Numbered from the stretch's first letter, positions 39,318-49,057 are shown. The stretch is DNA of 64,000 nucleotides from SLRI01 sp942491185 (GCA_942491185.1 CALOAB010000015.1:124001-188000), one strand, 5' to 3'. Program-made: numbers and translations. Notes: generated by a model not told the origin, from the letters alone.

Positions 39318-40205
39318 GTGGACCACTCTGCGCTGGAGGCAGCGCTCCAGAACCATGCGGCCGCGGTCGATGTCTGGCTCGACGCGTTCCTGCCGCCGGC
39401 AACCGGCGCCGCCGAGCCGCTGATGGCGGCGATGCGCTACTCGGCGCTGGGCGGCGGCAAGCGCGTCCGCGCCTTCCTGGTCAAGGCAGTGGGCGACCTC
39501 TTCGACGTGCCGGCCGCCCAAAGCCTCGCCGTCGGCGCGGCGATCGAGCTGCTGCATGCCTACTCGCTGATCCACGACGACCTGCCGGCGATGGACGACG
39601 CGGCGACCCGGCGCGGCAAGCCCGCCTGCCACAAGGCCTTCGACGAGGCCGTGGCGATTCTCGCCGGCGACGCGCTGCAGGCACTCGCCATCGAGATCCT
39701 GGCCAGGCCAGAGCTCGGTGTCGACGATGCGACCAGCCGTGCCCTGACCCTGGGCCTGGTCCGCGCCGCCGGGCCGGCGGGCATGTGCGGCGGCCAGATG
39801 ATCGACCTTCGGGCGGCAGAGCTGGATCTCGATCTCGCCGGCATCCGCCAGCTCCAGGACCTCAAGACCGGTGCCCTGATCCGCTTCGCTTGCGAGGCCG
39901 GCTGCATCCTCGGCCATGCCACGGACGGTGATCGCCAGGCACTGCTCGCCTATGGCGACAAGCTCGGCCTCGCCTTTCAGATCAGCGACGACCTGCTCGA
40001 TGTGCGCGGCGATCAGGAAGCGGTCGGCAAGGATGTCGGCAACGACACGGACAAAGCCACCTTCGTCGCGACCCTCGGTGTCGACGGCGCCGAGGGTGAA
40101 CTGAAAAGTTTACACATTGAAGCGTCAACTTTGCTTGACAGATTTTCAGATCGTGCGACTTTATTGCGCACGCTCTTCGGCTTCGTGATCGACCGCAGCT
40201 ACTGA
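39318..40205 (+). CDS. ispA: Polyprenyl synthetase, farnesyl diphosphate synthase (IspA)
   Basis: A 295-residue prenyltransferase condensing IPP with DMAPP/GPP to make farnesyl diphosphate. GTG start 10 bp after xseB. First Asp-rich motif DDLPAMDD near residue 92, GKPACHKAFDEAVAILAGDAL, and second Asp-rich motif FQISDDLLD near 222. KGDKA-like KDVGNDTDKATF follows. It sits directly upstream of dxs, so two isoprenoid steps are co-transcribed. Confidence 0.94.
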   Translation: MDHSALEAALQNHAAAVDVWLDAFLPPATGAAEPLMAAMRYSALGGGKRVRAFLVKAVGDLFDVPAAQSLAVGAAIELLHAYSLIHDDLPAMDDAATRRGKPACHKAFDEAVAILAGDALQALAIEILARPELGVDDATSRALTLGLVRAAGPAGMCGGQMIDLRAAELDLDLAGIRQLQDLKTGALIRFACEAGCILGHATDGDRQALLAYGDKLGLAFQISDDLLDVRGDQEAVGKDVGNDTDKATFVATLGVDGAEGELKSLHIEASTLLDRFSDRATLLRTLFGFVIDRSY

Positions 40206-40278
40206 GGCCCTAATTGACCTGTTATCCGCCCCGATAGCTCAGCCTCTTGACCTTGATGACGTGAACGGTGACAGCCCG

Positions 40279-42225
40279 ATGACCCAGACACCCCTCCTCG
40301 ACCAGATCAACGAGCCGCGCGATCTTCGGCGCCTAAAGCCGGGCTCGCTGCGCCAGCTCGCCGATGAGCTCCGGCAGGAGACCATCGACGCTGTGTCGGT
40401 CACGGGCGGGCATCTCGGCGCCGGGCTAGGCGTGGTCGAGCTGACCACCGCCCTGCACTACGTCTTCGACACGCCCTTCGATCGCGTCATCTGGGATGTC
40501 GGGCACCAGTGCTACCCGCACAAGATCCTCACCGGCAGGCGGGACCGCATCCGCACGCTCCGCCAACCGGGCGGCATCTCTGGCTTCACCAAGCGCGCCG
40601 AGAGCGACTACGACCCGTTCGGCGCGGCGCACAGCTCGACCTCGATCTCGGCCGGGCTCGGCATGGCGGTCGCGGCCAAGCTCGACGGTCGCGACCAGAA
40701 TGTCGTGGCCGTCATCGGCGACGGCTCGCTGAGCGCCGGCATGGCCTACGAGGCGATGAACAACGCAGGCTCCATGCGCCAGCGGCTGATCATCATCCTC
40801 AACGACAACGACATGTCGATCGCCCCGCCCGTCGGTGCGATGAGCGCTTACCTCAGCCGCGTCGTCTCCAGCCACACCTATCGCAGCTTCCGCCACGTCG
40901 CCAAGCAGCTGACCCGCCACTTCCCGCGGCCGCTGCAGCGCGCTGCCCAGCGTGCCGAGGAGTATGCCCGCGGCATGGCCACCGGTGGCACGCTGTTCGA
41001 AGAGCTGGGCATCTTCTATATCGGCCCGGTCGACGGCCATAACCTCGAACATCTGATCCCGGTGCTCGAGAATGCCCGCGACGACCCCGATCGCGGACCG
41101 GTTCTCATCCACGTGGTGACCCAAAAAGGCAAGGGCTACGCCCCGGCCGAGGCCGCCGTCGACAAGTATCATGGCGTCGGCAAGTTCGACGTCGCCACCG
41201 GCGCCCAGCTCAAGGGCAAGTCGAACGCACCGTCCTATACCGGCGTCTTCGCCAAGGCGCTGATCGTCGAGGCCGAGGCCGACGACAAGGTGGTGGCGGT
41301 GACCGCGGCGATGCCCGCCGGCACCGGGCTCGACAAGCTCCAGTCCGCCTTCCCCACCCGCGTCTTCGATGTCGGCATCGCCGAGCAGCACGCCGTCACC
41401 TTCGCCGCCGGCCTCGCCACGGAAGGCTTCAAGCCCTTCTGCGCCATCTACTCGACCTTCCTGCAGCGCGCCTACGACCAGGTCGTCCACGATGTGGCCA
41501 TCCAGAACGTGCCGGTCCGCTTCGCCATCGACCGCGCTGGCCTGGTCGGCGCCGATGGCTGCACCCATGCGGGCTCGTTCGACGTCACCTACCTCGCAAC
41601 CCTGCCCAACATGGTCGTCATGGCGCCGGCCGACGAGGCCGAGCTGATGCACGCCGTGGCCACCGCCGCGGCTTATGATGCGGGCCCGATCGCGTTTCGC
41701 TACCCGCGTGGCGAGGGCGTCGGCGTCGACCTCCCCGAGCGCGGCGAGGTGCTCGAGATCGGCAAGGGCCGGGTCATCCGCCGCGGCCGCAGCGTGGCGC
41801 TGCTGGCGCTCGGCACGCGCCTCGGCGACTGCCTCAAGGCGGCGGACGAGCTCGACGCCATGGGCATCTCCACCACCGTCGCCGACGCCCGGTTCGCCAA
41901 GCCGCTCGATCGCGCAATGGTCGACCGCCTCGCCACCGAGCACGAGCTCCTGGTGACCGTCGAGGAAGGTGCCGTCGGTGGCTTCGCCGCGCACGTCCAG
42001 CAGCATCTGCTGGACTCCGGCGTCCTCGACGGCGGCCACGCCCGCCTGCGCGCGATGATGCTGCCCGACCGTTTCGTCGACCAAGGCACGCCCGCGGGCC
42101 AGCTCGCCGACGTCGCCCTCGATGCGGCCGCCATCGTCGCCAAGGTCAGGGAGACCCTGGAGGCGCTCGAGACCTATCCGCAGGATACCCCGCTGCCCGC
42201 CGCCGCAGCACCGGTCCGCGCCTAG
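40279..42225 (+). CDS. dxs: 1-deoxy-D-xylulose-5-phosphate synthase
   Basis: A 648-residue ThDP enzyme that makes DXP from pyruvate and glyceraldehyde-3-phosphate, the entry step of the MEP isoprenoid pathway. I take the ATG of MTQTPLLDQI at 40279; a GTG at 40261 is an alternative. ThDP/Mg motif VIGDGSLSAGMAYEAMNNAG, active-site HSSTSISAGLGMA, catalytic Glu in GIAEQHAVTFAAG, and the C-terminal transketolase domain are all intact. It follows ispA by 73 bp. Confidence 0.96.
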   Translation: MTQTPLLDQINEPRDLRRLKPGSLRQLADELRQETIDAVSVTGGHLGAGLGVVELTTALHYVFDTPFDRVIWDVGHQCYPHKILTGRRDRIRTLRQPGGISGFTKRAESDYDPFGAAHSSTSISAGLGMAVAAKLDGRDQNVVAVIGDGSLSAGMAYEAMNNAGSMRQRLIIILNDNDMSIAPPVGAMSAYLSRVVSSHTYRSFRHVAKQLTRHFPRPLQRAAQRAEEYARGMATGGTLFEELGIFYIGPVDGHNLEHLIPVLENARDDPDRGPVLIHVVTQKGKGYAPAEAAVDKYHGVGKFDVATGAQLKGKSNAPSYTGVFAKALIVEAEADDKVVAVTAAMPAGTGLDKLQSAFPTRVFDVGIAEQHAVTFAAGLATEGFKPFCAIYSTFLQRAYDQVVHDVAIQNVPVRFAIDRAGLVGADGCTHAGSFDVTYLATLPNMVVMAPADEAELMHAVATAAAYDAGPIAFRYPRGEGVGVDLPERGEVLEIGKGRVIRRGRSVALLALGTRLGDCLKAADELDAMGISTTVADARFAKPLDRAMVDRLATEHELLVTVEEGAVGGFAAHVQQHLLDSGVLDGGHARLRAMMLPDRFVDQGTPAGQLADVALDAAAIVAKVRETLEALETYPQDTPLPAAAAPVRA

Positions 42226-42233
42226 CGGGACCA

Positions 42234-42252
42234 GGGCGCGCGCCAAGCGCCC
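42234..42252 (+). terminator. Stem-loop after dxs
   Basis: GGGCGC (42234-42239) pairs with GCGCCC (42247-42252), 9 bp after the dxs stop. There is no U tract, so it may be a weak terminator or 3' stabiliser at the end of the HDAC-xseB-ispA-dxs unit. Confidence 0.35.
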
Positions 42253-42368
42253 GGTACTGGTGCTTGAGACACGGGATCGATCTCGGCTTGATGGCACGAT
42301 TTCTAAGTCGCGCAGCCAGTGCCGCTATCGCGCCTTGGTGAAAACGGCCAGAAGGATCTCGTTCCTCT

Positions 42369-43871
42369 CTACCGATAGACCAAAGTGCCGTCTTCCAGGT
42401 CGGCTGCCGGGATCTCGTCTTTTTCTTTTTGGTAATCCTGGCTGAAGATCCAGGGTTGCCGGTCGCCTTGCTTGGGCATGAGGTGCAGACTGCGCATCAG
42501 GTAGCCGGCGTTGAAGTTTTCCGGGTCGACCCAGGGCAATTCGGGCATGCCCCGGTCCTCCGGGCGTAGCTGCGCCGTTACCGTGGTGACACCCTTCTCG
42601 TCCATGTGGTTGAGCAACCGGCAAACGAACTGCACCACCAAATCAGCGCGCATCGTCCAGCTTGCCCGGAGATAGCCGAAGACCCAGGCCATGTTGGGCA
42701 CGCCAGAGAACAGAATGCCGCGGTGACCCCAGCATTTGGCGAAATTCAGCGGCTCGCCGTCAATCACGAAGTCGATGTCGCCGAGCGCGCAAAGATTGAG
42801 GCCGGTGGCGGTGACGATGATATCGGCCTTCAGCTCCTTGCCCGATTGCAGCAGGATGCCGGTTTCGGTGAAGGTCTCGATCTGATCGGTGACCACCGAG
42901 GCTTTGCCGGCCTTGATGCTGCGGAACAGATCGCCATCGGGGAGAAAGGCCAGGCGCTGGCGCCAGGGGCGGTAGGTGGGTGTGAAGTGGGTCTCGACGT
43001 CGAAGTCGTCACCCAGATAGGAGCGCGCCAGCGCGATCAGCTCCTGCTTCACCGCTTCGGACTCGTTGAACGACCTGTGGATCATGGTCTTTTGGTCATG
43101 GAGGACTTTGCGGCGCGTGATGTGGTGCACCCATTCCTCGGGTGTATCGAGGCTGCGCAGCAAATCAGCGATCTCGGTGCGGTTGGCCGCCGGGAAGTAA
43201 TAGGTGGGTGAGCGCTGCAGCATGGTGATGTGGGCGGTCTCGCCCGCCATCGCGGGCACCACGGTGGCAGCCGTCGCACCGGAGCCGATGACAATGACGG
43301 TCTTGTCCTTGTAGTCGAGGTCCGCGGGCCAGGTCTGCGGGTGGACGATCGGCCCCTGAAATCGCTCAGCACCCGGAAAATCGGGGGTATAGCCCTCGGC
43401 GTGGCGATAGTAGCCCTGGCACATCCAAAGGAACGTGCAGGTCAGGCGCAGCCGTTCACCGGTGTCGCCGCGCTCGACCTCGAGCGTCCAGCATTTATCG
43501 CGGCTCGACCATTCCGCGCGCCTGACCTGATGCCGAAAGCGGATGTGGCGGCGAATGTCCTGCTCATCGATCACCTCGCCCAGATAGGCCAGGATTTCCT
43601 CGGCGGTGGCGATCGGCGCGCTGCACCAGGGCTTCCAGCTATAGCCGAACGTATAGAGGTCACTGTCGGAGCGGATGCCGGGGTATTTGTGGGTCAGCCA
43701 AGTGCCGCCGAAGCTGGCCTGATTCTCCAGAAGCGCAAAGCTCTTGCCGGGACAGTGCTGCTGCAGGTGATAGGCCGCGTCGATGCCGGAGATGCCGGCG
43801 CCGACGATCAGCACATCGACATGCGGCACGTCCTGTTGACCGCTCTTCCCCGACGCGCTTTCCGGCTCCAT
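42369..43871 (-). CDS. Flavin-containing (Baeyer-Villiger type) monooxygenase
   Basis: About 500 residues from the ATG of MEPESASGK (an earlier in-frame ATG at 43955 adds 28 residues of no family character). FAD-binding loop VLIVGAGISGIDAAYHL near residue 19, the Baeyer-Villiger fingerprint FQGPIVHPQTWP near 165, and the NADPH-binding loop GSGATAATVVPAMAG near 185. It resembles the EthA-type group that oxygenates ketones or sulfur/nitrogen compounds. The substrate is unknown. The DNA upstream contains transposase debris, so the gene may sit in a shuffled region. Confidence 0.88.
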   Translation of the reverse strand: MEPESASGKSGQQDVPHVDVLIVGAGISGIDAAYHLQQHCPGKSFALLENQASFGGTWLTHKYPGIRSDSDLYTFGYSWKPWCSAPIATAEEILAYLGEVIDEQDIRRHIRFRHQVRRAEWSSRDKCWTLEVERGDTGERLRLTCTFLWMCQGYYRHAEGYTPDFPGAERFQGPIVHPQTWPADLDYKDKTVIVIGSGATAATVVPAMAGETAHITMLQRSPTYYFPAANRTEIADLLRSLDTPEEWVHHITRRKVLHDQKTMIHRSFNESEAVKQELIALARSYLGDDFDVETHFTPTYRPWRQRLAFLPDGDLFRSIKAGKASVVTDQIETFTETGILLQSGKELKADIIVTATGLNLCALGDIDFVIDGEPLNFAKCWGHRGILFSGVPNMAWVFGYLRASWTMRADLVVQFVCRLLNHMDEKGVTTVTAQLRPEDRGMPELPWVDPENFNAGYLMRSLHLMPKQGDRQPWIFSQDYQKEKDEIPAADLEDGTLVYR

Positions 43872-44371
43872 TCCTCGCCTCCCCGACACTGCGTGCCCAC
43901 CGATATCCCCCATTCGGACCGAGAGTACGCTCGATGATGTCGTGAAGGAACACACGTCCGCGCAAGAGCGCCACCGGCGGCACGGCAGAACGACGTCGCG
44001 GCTTGGGACAAACCCCTTGCGGCAGCCAAGCAGCCATTCTCCGGGAATACGGACGCACCTCGCCTGTCTGGTCGAGGCTCATTGTGTGCGGCTCTCTCAT
44101 ACCGCGAGCGGCGGCGTCTGCGGCCTGAGCCGGTCGATCCGTTGCAGGATCTCGTCAAACAGCCCACGCGGCACGGCCAGCTGAAACACGGCATAGCGGC
44201 CATGGCGCACGATCCTGGCGCCAATCGACGAGGTTCGCAGCATGATCGATGACGGCAAGAACGACGACGAGATCGCCGACGAACTTGGAGTGGCCGAACA
44301 AATGGTCGGCCACCAGATCGAAAATACCACTCGCATTGAAGCTGCCTGCAGGGCCGCCAAAGGGCGCAAGC
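43872..44371. other. Gene-poor region with mobile-element debris
   Basis: No intact gene. It holds the promoter side of the monooxygenase, an IS1380-like transposase tail on the minus strand (separate entry), and a short plus-strand frame at about 44227-44372 with a helix-turn-helix-like string (DDEIADELGVAEQMVGHQI) that has no start or end typical of a known gene and may be another fragment. Confidence 0.5.
44097..44240 (-). pseudogene. C-terminal remnant of an IS1380-family transposase
   Basis: The last 45 or so codons read GARIVRHGRYAVFQLAVPRGLFDEILQRIDRLRPQTPP. From memory of the family, this is the C-terminal end of IS1380-type transposases (pattern: ARxVRHGRYxxFQLAEVAVPRxLFxxILxxIxRLRP), apparently with three residues missing after QLA. 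No catalytic core is present upstream in any frame, so only the tail of an old insertion remains. Confidence 0.6.
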
Positions 44372-45661
44372 TCAGGCCGCGCGCTTCAGATCCTCGTCCG
44401 GGAAGGCCGCGTAGATATGCTCGATCAGCTCGAGCCGCGGATTGCCGGCCGCATCGGCGTGCACCCAGGCGGCGAGCTTCAGATGCAGGGTCTTCTTGGC
44501 ACGGTCGACCGCCTTCAGCTCGACCGATGGCGCCGGGTCGTCGAGCACGAAGTCACGCTCGTGCAGCACCGTCTTCACCCGCTCGAGCGCCTCGCCGATA
44601 TCGAGCGTATCGGCGACATCCACCTCGATCTCGAGGCGGCGCCGGTTCTTGATCGTGGCGTTGGTGATGTTGCCGCCCCAGATCGCGTTGTTCGGCACGA
44701 TCACCTGCTTGTTGTCGGTGGTCGTGAGATGCGTGCTGAACAGGGTCACGCTGTCGATCTTGCCGGTGACGCCGGCGGTCTCGACCGCGTCGCCGACATC
44801 GAACGGCCGTTGCGTCATGATCAGGATACCGCTGGCGAAATTGCTCAGCGTGCCCTGCAAGGCCAAGCCGATGACGAAGCCGGCGGCGCCGATGGCGGCG
44901 ACCATCGGGCCGATATTGATGCCGACTGCCGAGAGCCCGATCAAGAAGCCGATCAAGGCGACGACACGACGGATCCAGCGGCCGAGAAACCGGCGCAGCA
45001 GCTTCGAGCCGGTCTGGGTCACGCTGAGCCCGCGACCAACCAGCCAGGAAATGATGCCGCCGATCAGCCAGGCAAAGATGGCCGTGCCGAGGACGATGAG
45101 GACCTGGCGGAGCAGGCGCAGGCCGCCCTCCTCCGACTTCGCCCAGTTCATGATCGTCTTGGCGGCCGACTGGGTGTCGGTGACGTCCACCTCGATGCCG
45201 CTCACGGCGGAGATGTAGTTGCGATACTCGGTGACGTCGGCGCCCTTGGTCTCCCATTCGTCGACGACGACCTTGAGCCGGTCGAGCAGCTTCGCCCGCT
45301 GGTCGCGAAGCTCGGCGGCGCGCTCGAAATGCCGATCGGCGGCTTCGCTCTCCACCACCTCGCCCTCTTCGGCACCGGCCGATTCGCGGGCGGATGCCAG
45401 GGTCTCCCGACCGGCGAGCTCGGCCTCGTTCATCTCGATGATCTTGGCGCGCGCCAGATCACGCCACCCGGCAGCCTCGAGCGCCAGCTCGTCGAGCGTC
45501 AGCGGATCGACCAGCAGCTTCAGATCGGCCGGCAGGATCTCGGGCTCGGCCACGGTCAACGGCTCGGGCGGCGGCGCCTCCTCGGCGGCCTCGTCCTGGG
45601 CAGCAGCAGCAAGTGGACCCAAGAGCAGCACCGCAATCAGCAGCAGCTCGCGTATCGCCAT
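44372..45661 (-). CDS. Mechanosensitive ion channel, MscS family
   Basis: A 429-residue inner-membrane channel that opens on hypo-osmotic shock. Start at MAIRELLLIAVLLLG, which gives a signal peptide (AAAAQ cleavage). A periplasmic helical domain (about 25-190) precedes three transmembrane helices. The pore-lining segment GAAGFVIGLALQGTLSNFASGILIM is followed by RPFDVGDAVETAGVTGKID and VPNNAIWGGNITN, the MscS beta domain signature. The long periplasmic N-terminus distinguishes it from E. coli MscS (286 residues). Confidence 0.93.
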   Translation of the reverse strand: MAIRELLLIAVLLLGPLAAAAQDEAAEEAPPPEPLTVAEPEILPADLKLLVDPLTLDELALEAAGWRDLARAKIIEMNEAELAGRETLASARESAGAEEGEVVESEAADRHFERAAELRDQRAKLLDRLKVVVDEWETKGADVTEYRNYISAVSGIEVDVTDTQSAAKTIMNWAKSEEGGLRLLRQVLIVLGTAIFAWLIGGIISWLVGRGLSVTQTGSKLLRRFLGRWIRRVVALIGFLIGLSAVGINIGPMVAAIGAAGFVIGLALQGTLSNFASGILIMTQRPFDVGDAVETAGVTGKIDSVTLFSTHLTTTDNKQVIVPNNAIWGGNITNATIKNRRRLEIEVDVADTLDIGEALERVKTVLHERDFVLDDPAPSVELKAVDRAKKTLHLKLAAWVHADAAGNPRLELIEHIYAAFPDEDLKRAA

Positions 45662-46017
45662 CTCAACTCTCCTTGAAGCGCGGGTGCGTGTCCCTGACCT
45701 GCTCGCCGCGCGCGGCCCCCACACGGCCGCGACCCCGAGACGAAACGAGGCCGGCCGCGCCATGACCCTGCCAGTAACGCGAAATCAGCACAGCCGACAT
45801 GAGGGCCTTCGTCCGTTCAGACGGGCCACTCTATCGGGTTCTCGCCGAACCTCGACAATGCGGCCTCAATTGGCGCATGGCGACGCGAGTGGCAAGCCTC
45901 CTTTGGCGATGGCCGGCATGGAGCAGCCCTTAGCAGGCTGTTAGACCCGTGACAGTCACGACACTTTCTGCGATCAAATGGCTCTTGAGAGCAGATCAAC
46001 GACAGGGAGAGCAAAAA
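45662..46017. other. Divergent intergenic region between mscS and dctP
   Basis: No gene supported. It should hold divergent promoters. The TAGCAGGCTG repeat occurs at 45931-45940. A GGGAGA ribosome site lies just before the dctP start. Confidence 0.45.
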
Positions 46018-47004
46018 ATGCTCAGGACAACAAGCATCCTCGCCGGCGCTGTCGCCGCCGTGGCATTGGCCGGTGCGGCGCAGGCGCAGGGCGTGACGCT
46101 GGTCGGCGCCAGCCAGTTCGACGAGAACCACGCCTTCACCAAGACGATGCGCGAGTTCGAGCGGCTGGTCACCGAGTGCTACTCGGGCGACGTCACCTTC
46201 GACCTCCACCTCAACTCCGAGCTCGGCCTCGAGAAGGACTACTTCGAGAACATGAGCCAGGGCATCGCGATCGACTACGCGGTGTTCTCGCCGGCCCACG
46301 CCTCGACCTTCTCGCAAATGGCCCCCTTGATGGACATGCCGTTCCTGTTCCGCGATCTCGATCACTGGAACATGGTGATGGAAGCCGGCGCCCTCGACCC
46401 GATCGCCGACGACATCCTCGAGCAGGCCAACGTCCAGATCATCGGCTATGCGGGCGGTGGCACGCGCAACGTCTTCGCCAACAAGCCCGTGACCAACATG
46501 GACGAGCTCGCCGACCTGCCGATCCGCATGCAGGGAGCACCCATCTGGACGCAGGTGTTCGACGCGCTAGGTGCCGCACCCACCGTCATCGCCTATAGCG
46601 AGGTCTACAACGCCATCCAGACCGGGGTGATCGACGCCGCCGAGAACGAGGCTGCCGGCATCGAGCAGATGAAGTTCTACGAGGTCGGCCCGGACGTGGC
46701 CTTGACCCAGCACGCGATCACCGTGCGCCCGCTGGGCTTCGCCAATGCCACCTACGAGCGGCTCGACGAGGAGCTGCAGGGCTGCATCATCGAGGCCGGC
46801 GCCGCTGCGGGCAAGCATGGCCGCGACATCGAGAGCAGCCAGGACGCCGAGAAGCTGGCAGCAATGCAGGAGAAGGGCTGGCTCACCACCCATGAGTTCA
46901 CCGACCGCGACCAGCTCCTCGAGCTGGCGGCACCGGTGATGCAGGCCTATGCCGACGAGCTGGGTGCCGGCGAGGTCTACGCCAACATCATCGCCGTCAA
47001 GTAG
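46018..47004 (+). CDS. TRAP transporter substrate-binding protein (DctP family)
   Basis: A 328-residue periplasmic binding protein of a dicarboxylate-type TRAP system. Start at MLRTTSILAGAVAAVAL, giving a signal peptide cut after AQAQ. Family features: an ELGLEKDYFENMSQGIAIDY-like region that discriminates routes of binding, PIRMQGAPIWTQVFDALGAAPTVIAYSEVYNAIQTGVIDAAENE, where the conserved Arg for the ligand carboxylate is in IRMQ. A strong terminator follows, then the two permease genes. Confidence 0.92.
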   Translation: MLRTTSILAGAVAAVALAGAAQAQGVTLVGASQFDENHAFTKTMREFERLVTECYSGDVTFDLHLNSELGLEKDYFENMSQGIAIDYAVFSPAHASTFSQMAPLMDMPFLFRDLDHWNMVMEAGALDPIADDILEQANVQIIGYAGGGTRNVFANKPVTNMDELADLPIRMQGAPIWTQVFDALGAAPTVIAYSEVYNAIQTGVIDAAENEAAGIEQMKFYEVGPDVALTQHAITVRPLGFANATYERLDEELQGCIIEAGAAAGKHGRDIESSQDAEKLAAMQEKGWLTTHEFTDRDQLLELAAPVMQAYADELGAGEVYANIIAVK

Positions 47005-47020
47005 CCGAGCGCTGCACGAG

Positions 47021-47053
47021 AGGGGGCCACCGACACCGGCGGCCCCCTTTTTT
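47021..47053 (+). terminator. Rho-independent terminator/attenuator between binding protein and permease genes
   Basis: GGGGGCC (47022-47028) pairs with GGCCCCC (47041-47047), followed directly by six T residues. It lies 17 bp after the dctP stop and 56 bp before the dctQ start, so most transcripts should stop here and only read-through supplies the membrane subunits. Confidence 0.85.
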
Positions 47054-47108
47054 GTCGGCGATCGGCATCCCTACCCTCGGTTTCGTCTCGACCAGCCCGG
47101 AAGCGAGC

Positions 47109-47651
47109 ATGCGCAAGCTCATCGACGTCTACTACCGTCTCTTGCAGGTGCTGCTGACCCTGCTGATCGCGGTGCTCATCGTGCCCGTCGCGATGCAGAT
47201 CCTGTCGCGCTACACCGGCATCATCCCGCGCTACATCTGGACCGAGGAGATCGCCCGGTTCGCCTTCATCTGGATCATCATGATCGGGGCGGCGATCGCG
47301 GTCCGCGACGGCTCGCATTTCGACGTCGACCTCCTGCCAGAGGCCAAGAGCCACCGCGGGTGGCTGGCCAGCCGTCTCGTGGTCAACGGCGCGATCGCCC
47401 TCACCGCCATCATCTTCCTCGTCTGGGGCTACGATTTCGCCATCCTCGGCTCGCGTCAGCAGAGCGAGATCGCCGGCCTGCCGATGCTCTCGATCTACAT
47501 CGCCTGGCCCTGGGCCGGTGCCACCTGGCTGCTCTTCGTGGCCGAGCGGATCGCCACCGACATGGGCTGGATGGAAGGCCCTCCACCAGATCCTGAAGCC
47601 GATGATAGAGACAATGGCGAAAGTGCTGCTGCAACGGTGCCGCAGCCATGA
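47109..47651 (+). CDS. TRAP transporter small permease (DctQ)
   Basis: A 180-residue protein with four transmembrane helices. Start at MRKLIDVYYRLLQVLLTLL; an open frame to 47052 runs back into the terminator. The motif WTEEIARFAFIWIIMIGAAIAVRDGSHFDVD is the DctQ signature. Its stop overlaps the DctM start (ATGA), so the two permeases are made together. Confidence 0.92.
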   Translation: MRKLIDVYYRLLQVLLTLLIAVLIVPVAMQILSRYTGIIPRYIWTEEIARFAFIWIIMIGAAIAVRDGSHFDVDLLPEAKSHRGWLASRLVVNGAIALTAIIFLVWGYDFAILGSRQQSEIAGLPMLSIYIAWPWAGATWLLFVAERIATDMGWMEGPPPDPEADDRDNGESAAATVPQP

Positions 47652-48952
47652 GCCCGGGCGAGGTCGCGGCCATCCTCTTCGGGCTCTTCGCCGTGCTCGT
47701 CATCCTGCGCGTGCCGGTGGCCTTCGCGCTCGGCCTCGCGGTCGTGCCGGTCTTCTTCATCGATGAGCGGCTGACCCCGATCCTGCTGCTCCGCGAGATG
47801 TTCAAGAGCTACAACGCGTTTGTGCTGCTCGCCGTGCCGTTCTTCCTGCTGGCCGCCAACCTGATGAACGGGGCGGGGATCACCGATCGGCTGATCAGCT
47901 TCGCACGGGCACTGGTCGGCCACCTCCCGGGCGGGCTCGGCCACGTCAACGTCACCGTCTCGATGCTGTTCGCCGGCATCTCCGGCAGCTCGACGGCGGA
48001 CGCCGCCGGCATCGGCTCGCTGCTCATCCCACAAATGAAGAAAGAGGGCTATCACCCGAGCTTTGCCGTCGCGATCACCGCCTGCTCGGCGGTCATGGGA
48101 GTCATCATCCCGCCCTCGATCTTGATGGTCGTCTGGGGTGGCCTCATGTCGGTCTCGATCGGCGGCCTGTTCCTCGCCGGCGTCGTGCCCGGCATCCTGA
48201 TCGCCGCAGCCCAGATGATCACCGTCTACGTCTACGCCAAGCGCTACGGCTACCCGGTCTACGCCCGAAGCACGCTGAAGGAGCTGGGCGTCGCCTTCTT
48301 GAGCTCCTCGCTGGCGCTGATGACGCCCGTGATCATCGTCGGCGGCATCGTCTCTGGCTTCTTCACGCCAACAGAAGCCTCGGTGGTCGCTGTCATCTAC
48401 TCGCTCTTTCTGGGTCTCGTCATCTACCGCACGGTCACGCCCGCCCGCCTGCCGATCATCCTCTACGACAGCGCGCGGTTCGCGGCATTGTCGCTGTTCT
48501 GCATCGGCACCGCCTCGGCCTTCGGCTGGGCGCTCGCCTACTTCAAGGTTCCAGCGGCACTGGTGGCGCAGATCGACAGCCTCGGCCTCGGTGTCGTCGG
48601 CACCGGCATCCTGGTGGCCGCAGCCTTCCTGCTCATCGGCATGTTCATCGACGCCATCCCGGCGATCATCATCCTCGGCACCGTGCTCTGGCCGGTCGTC
48701 GAGCATGTCGGCATGCACCCGATCCACTTCGCGATCATCGGCATCATCAGCCTCGCCTTCGGCCTCGTCACCCCGCCTTACGGCCTCTGCCTGTTGATCG
48801 CGGCTGCCATCGGCGAGGTGAAGCTGATCAAGACGCTCAAGGACGTCGGCATCATCCTCCTGCCGATGCTGGCGATCCTCATGCTCGTCATCCTGCTGCC
48901 CGATCTCATCCTGGCGCTACCCCGCTGGCTGATGCCGGCCTTCGTCCTCTAG
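47648..48952 (+). CDS. TRAP transporter large permease (DctM)
   Basis: A 434-residue, roughly 12-helix transport subunit. Conserved stretches include PFFLLAANLMNGAGITDRLISFARALVGHLPGGLGHVNV, FAGISGSSTADAAGIGSLLIPQM and VIIPPSILMVVWG, the elevator-type ion transporter superfamily landmarks; TPPYGLCLLIAAAIG lies near the C-terminus. It completes a DctPQM set whose substrate is probably an organic acid. Confidence 0.93.
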   Translation: MSPGEVAAILFGLFAVLVILRVPVAFALGLAVVPVFFIDERLTPILLLREMFKSYNAFVLLAVPFFLLAANLMNGAGITDRLISFARALVGHLPGGLGHVNVTVSMLFAGISGSSTADAAGIGSLLIPQMKKEGYHPSFAVAITACSAVMGVIIPPSILMVVWGGLMSVSIGGLFLAGVVPGILIAAAQMITVYVYAKRYGYPVYARSTLKELGVAFLSSSLALMTPVIIVGGIVSGFFTPTEASVVAVIYSLFLGLVIYRTVTPARLPIILYDSARFAALSLFCIGTASAFGWALAYFKVPAALVAQIDSLGLGVVGTGILVAAAFLLIGMFIDAIPAIIILGTVLWPVVEHVGMHPIHFAIIGIISLAFGLVTPPYGLCLLIAAAIGEVKLIKTLKDVGIILLPMLAILMLVILLPDLILALPRWLMPAFVL

Positions 48953-49057
48953 CAGGCGGCAGACGGGTCGGATCGGCGCCGAAGCCGGGCATTAACCGAA
49001 TGGCAAGGAAGGGCGGCTAGGATCGCGGTGGAATTCTAGTCGAGAGTGCCGCCACGG

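Noticed and set aside
40426..42297. 623-codon antisense frame over dxs
   Set aside because: Typical GC-rich shadow; dxs motifs are complete on the plus strand.
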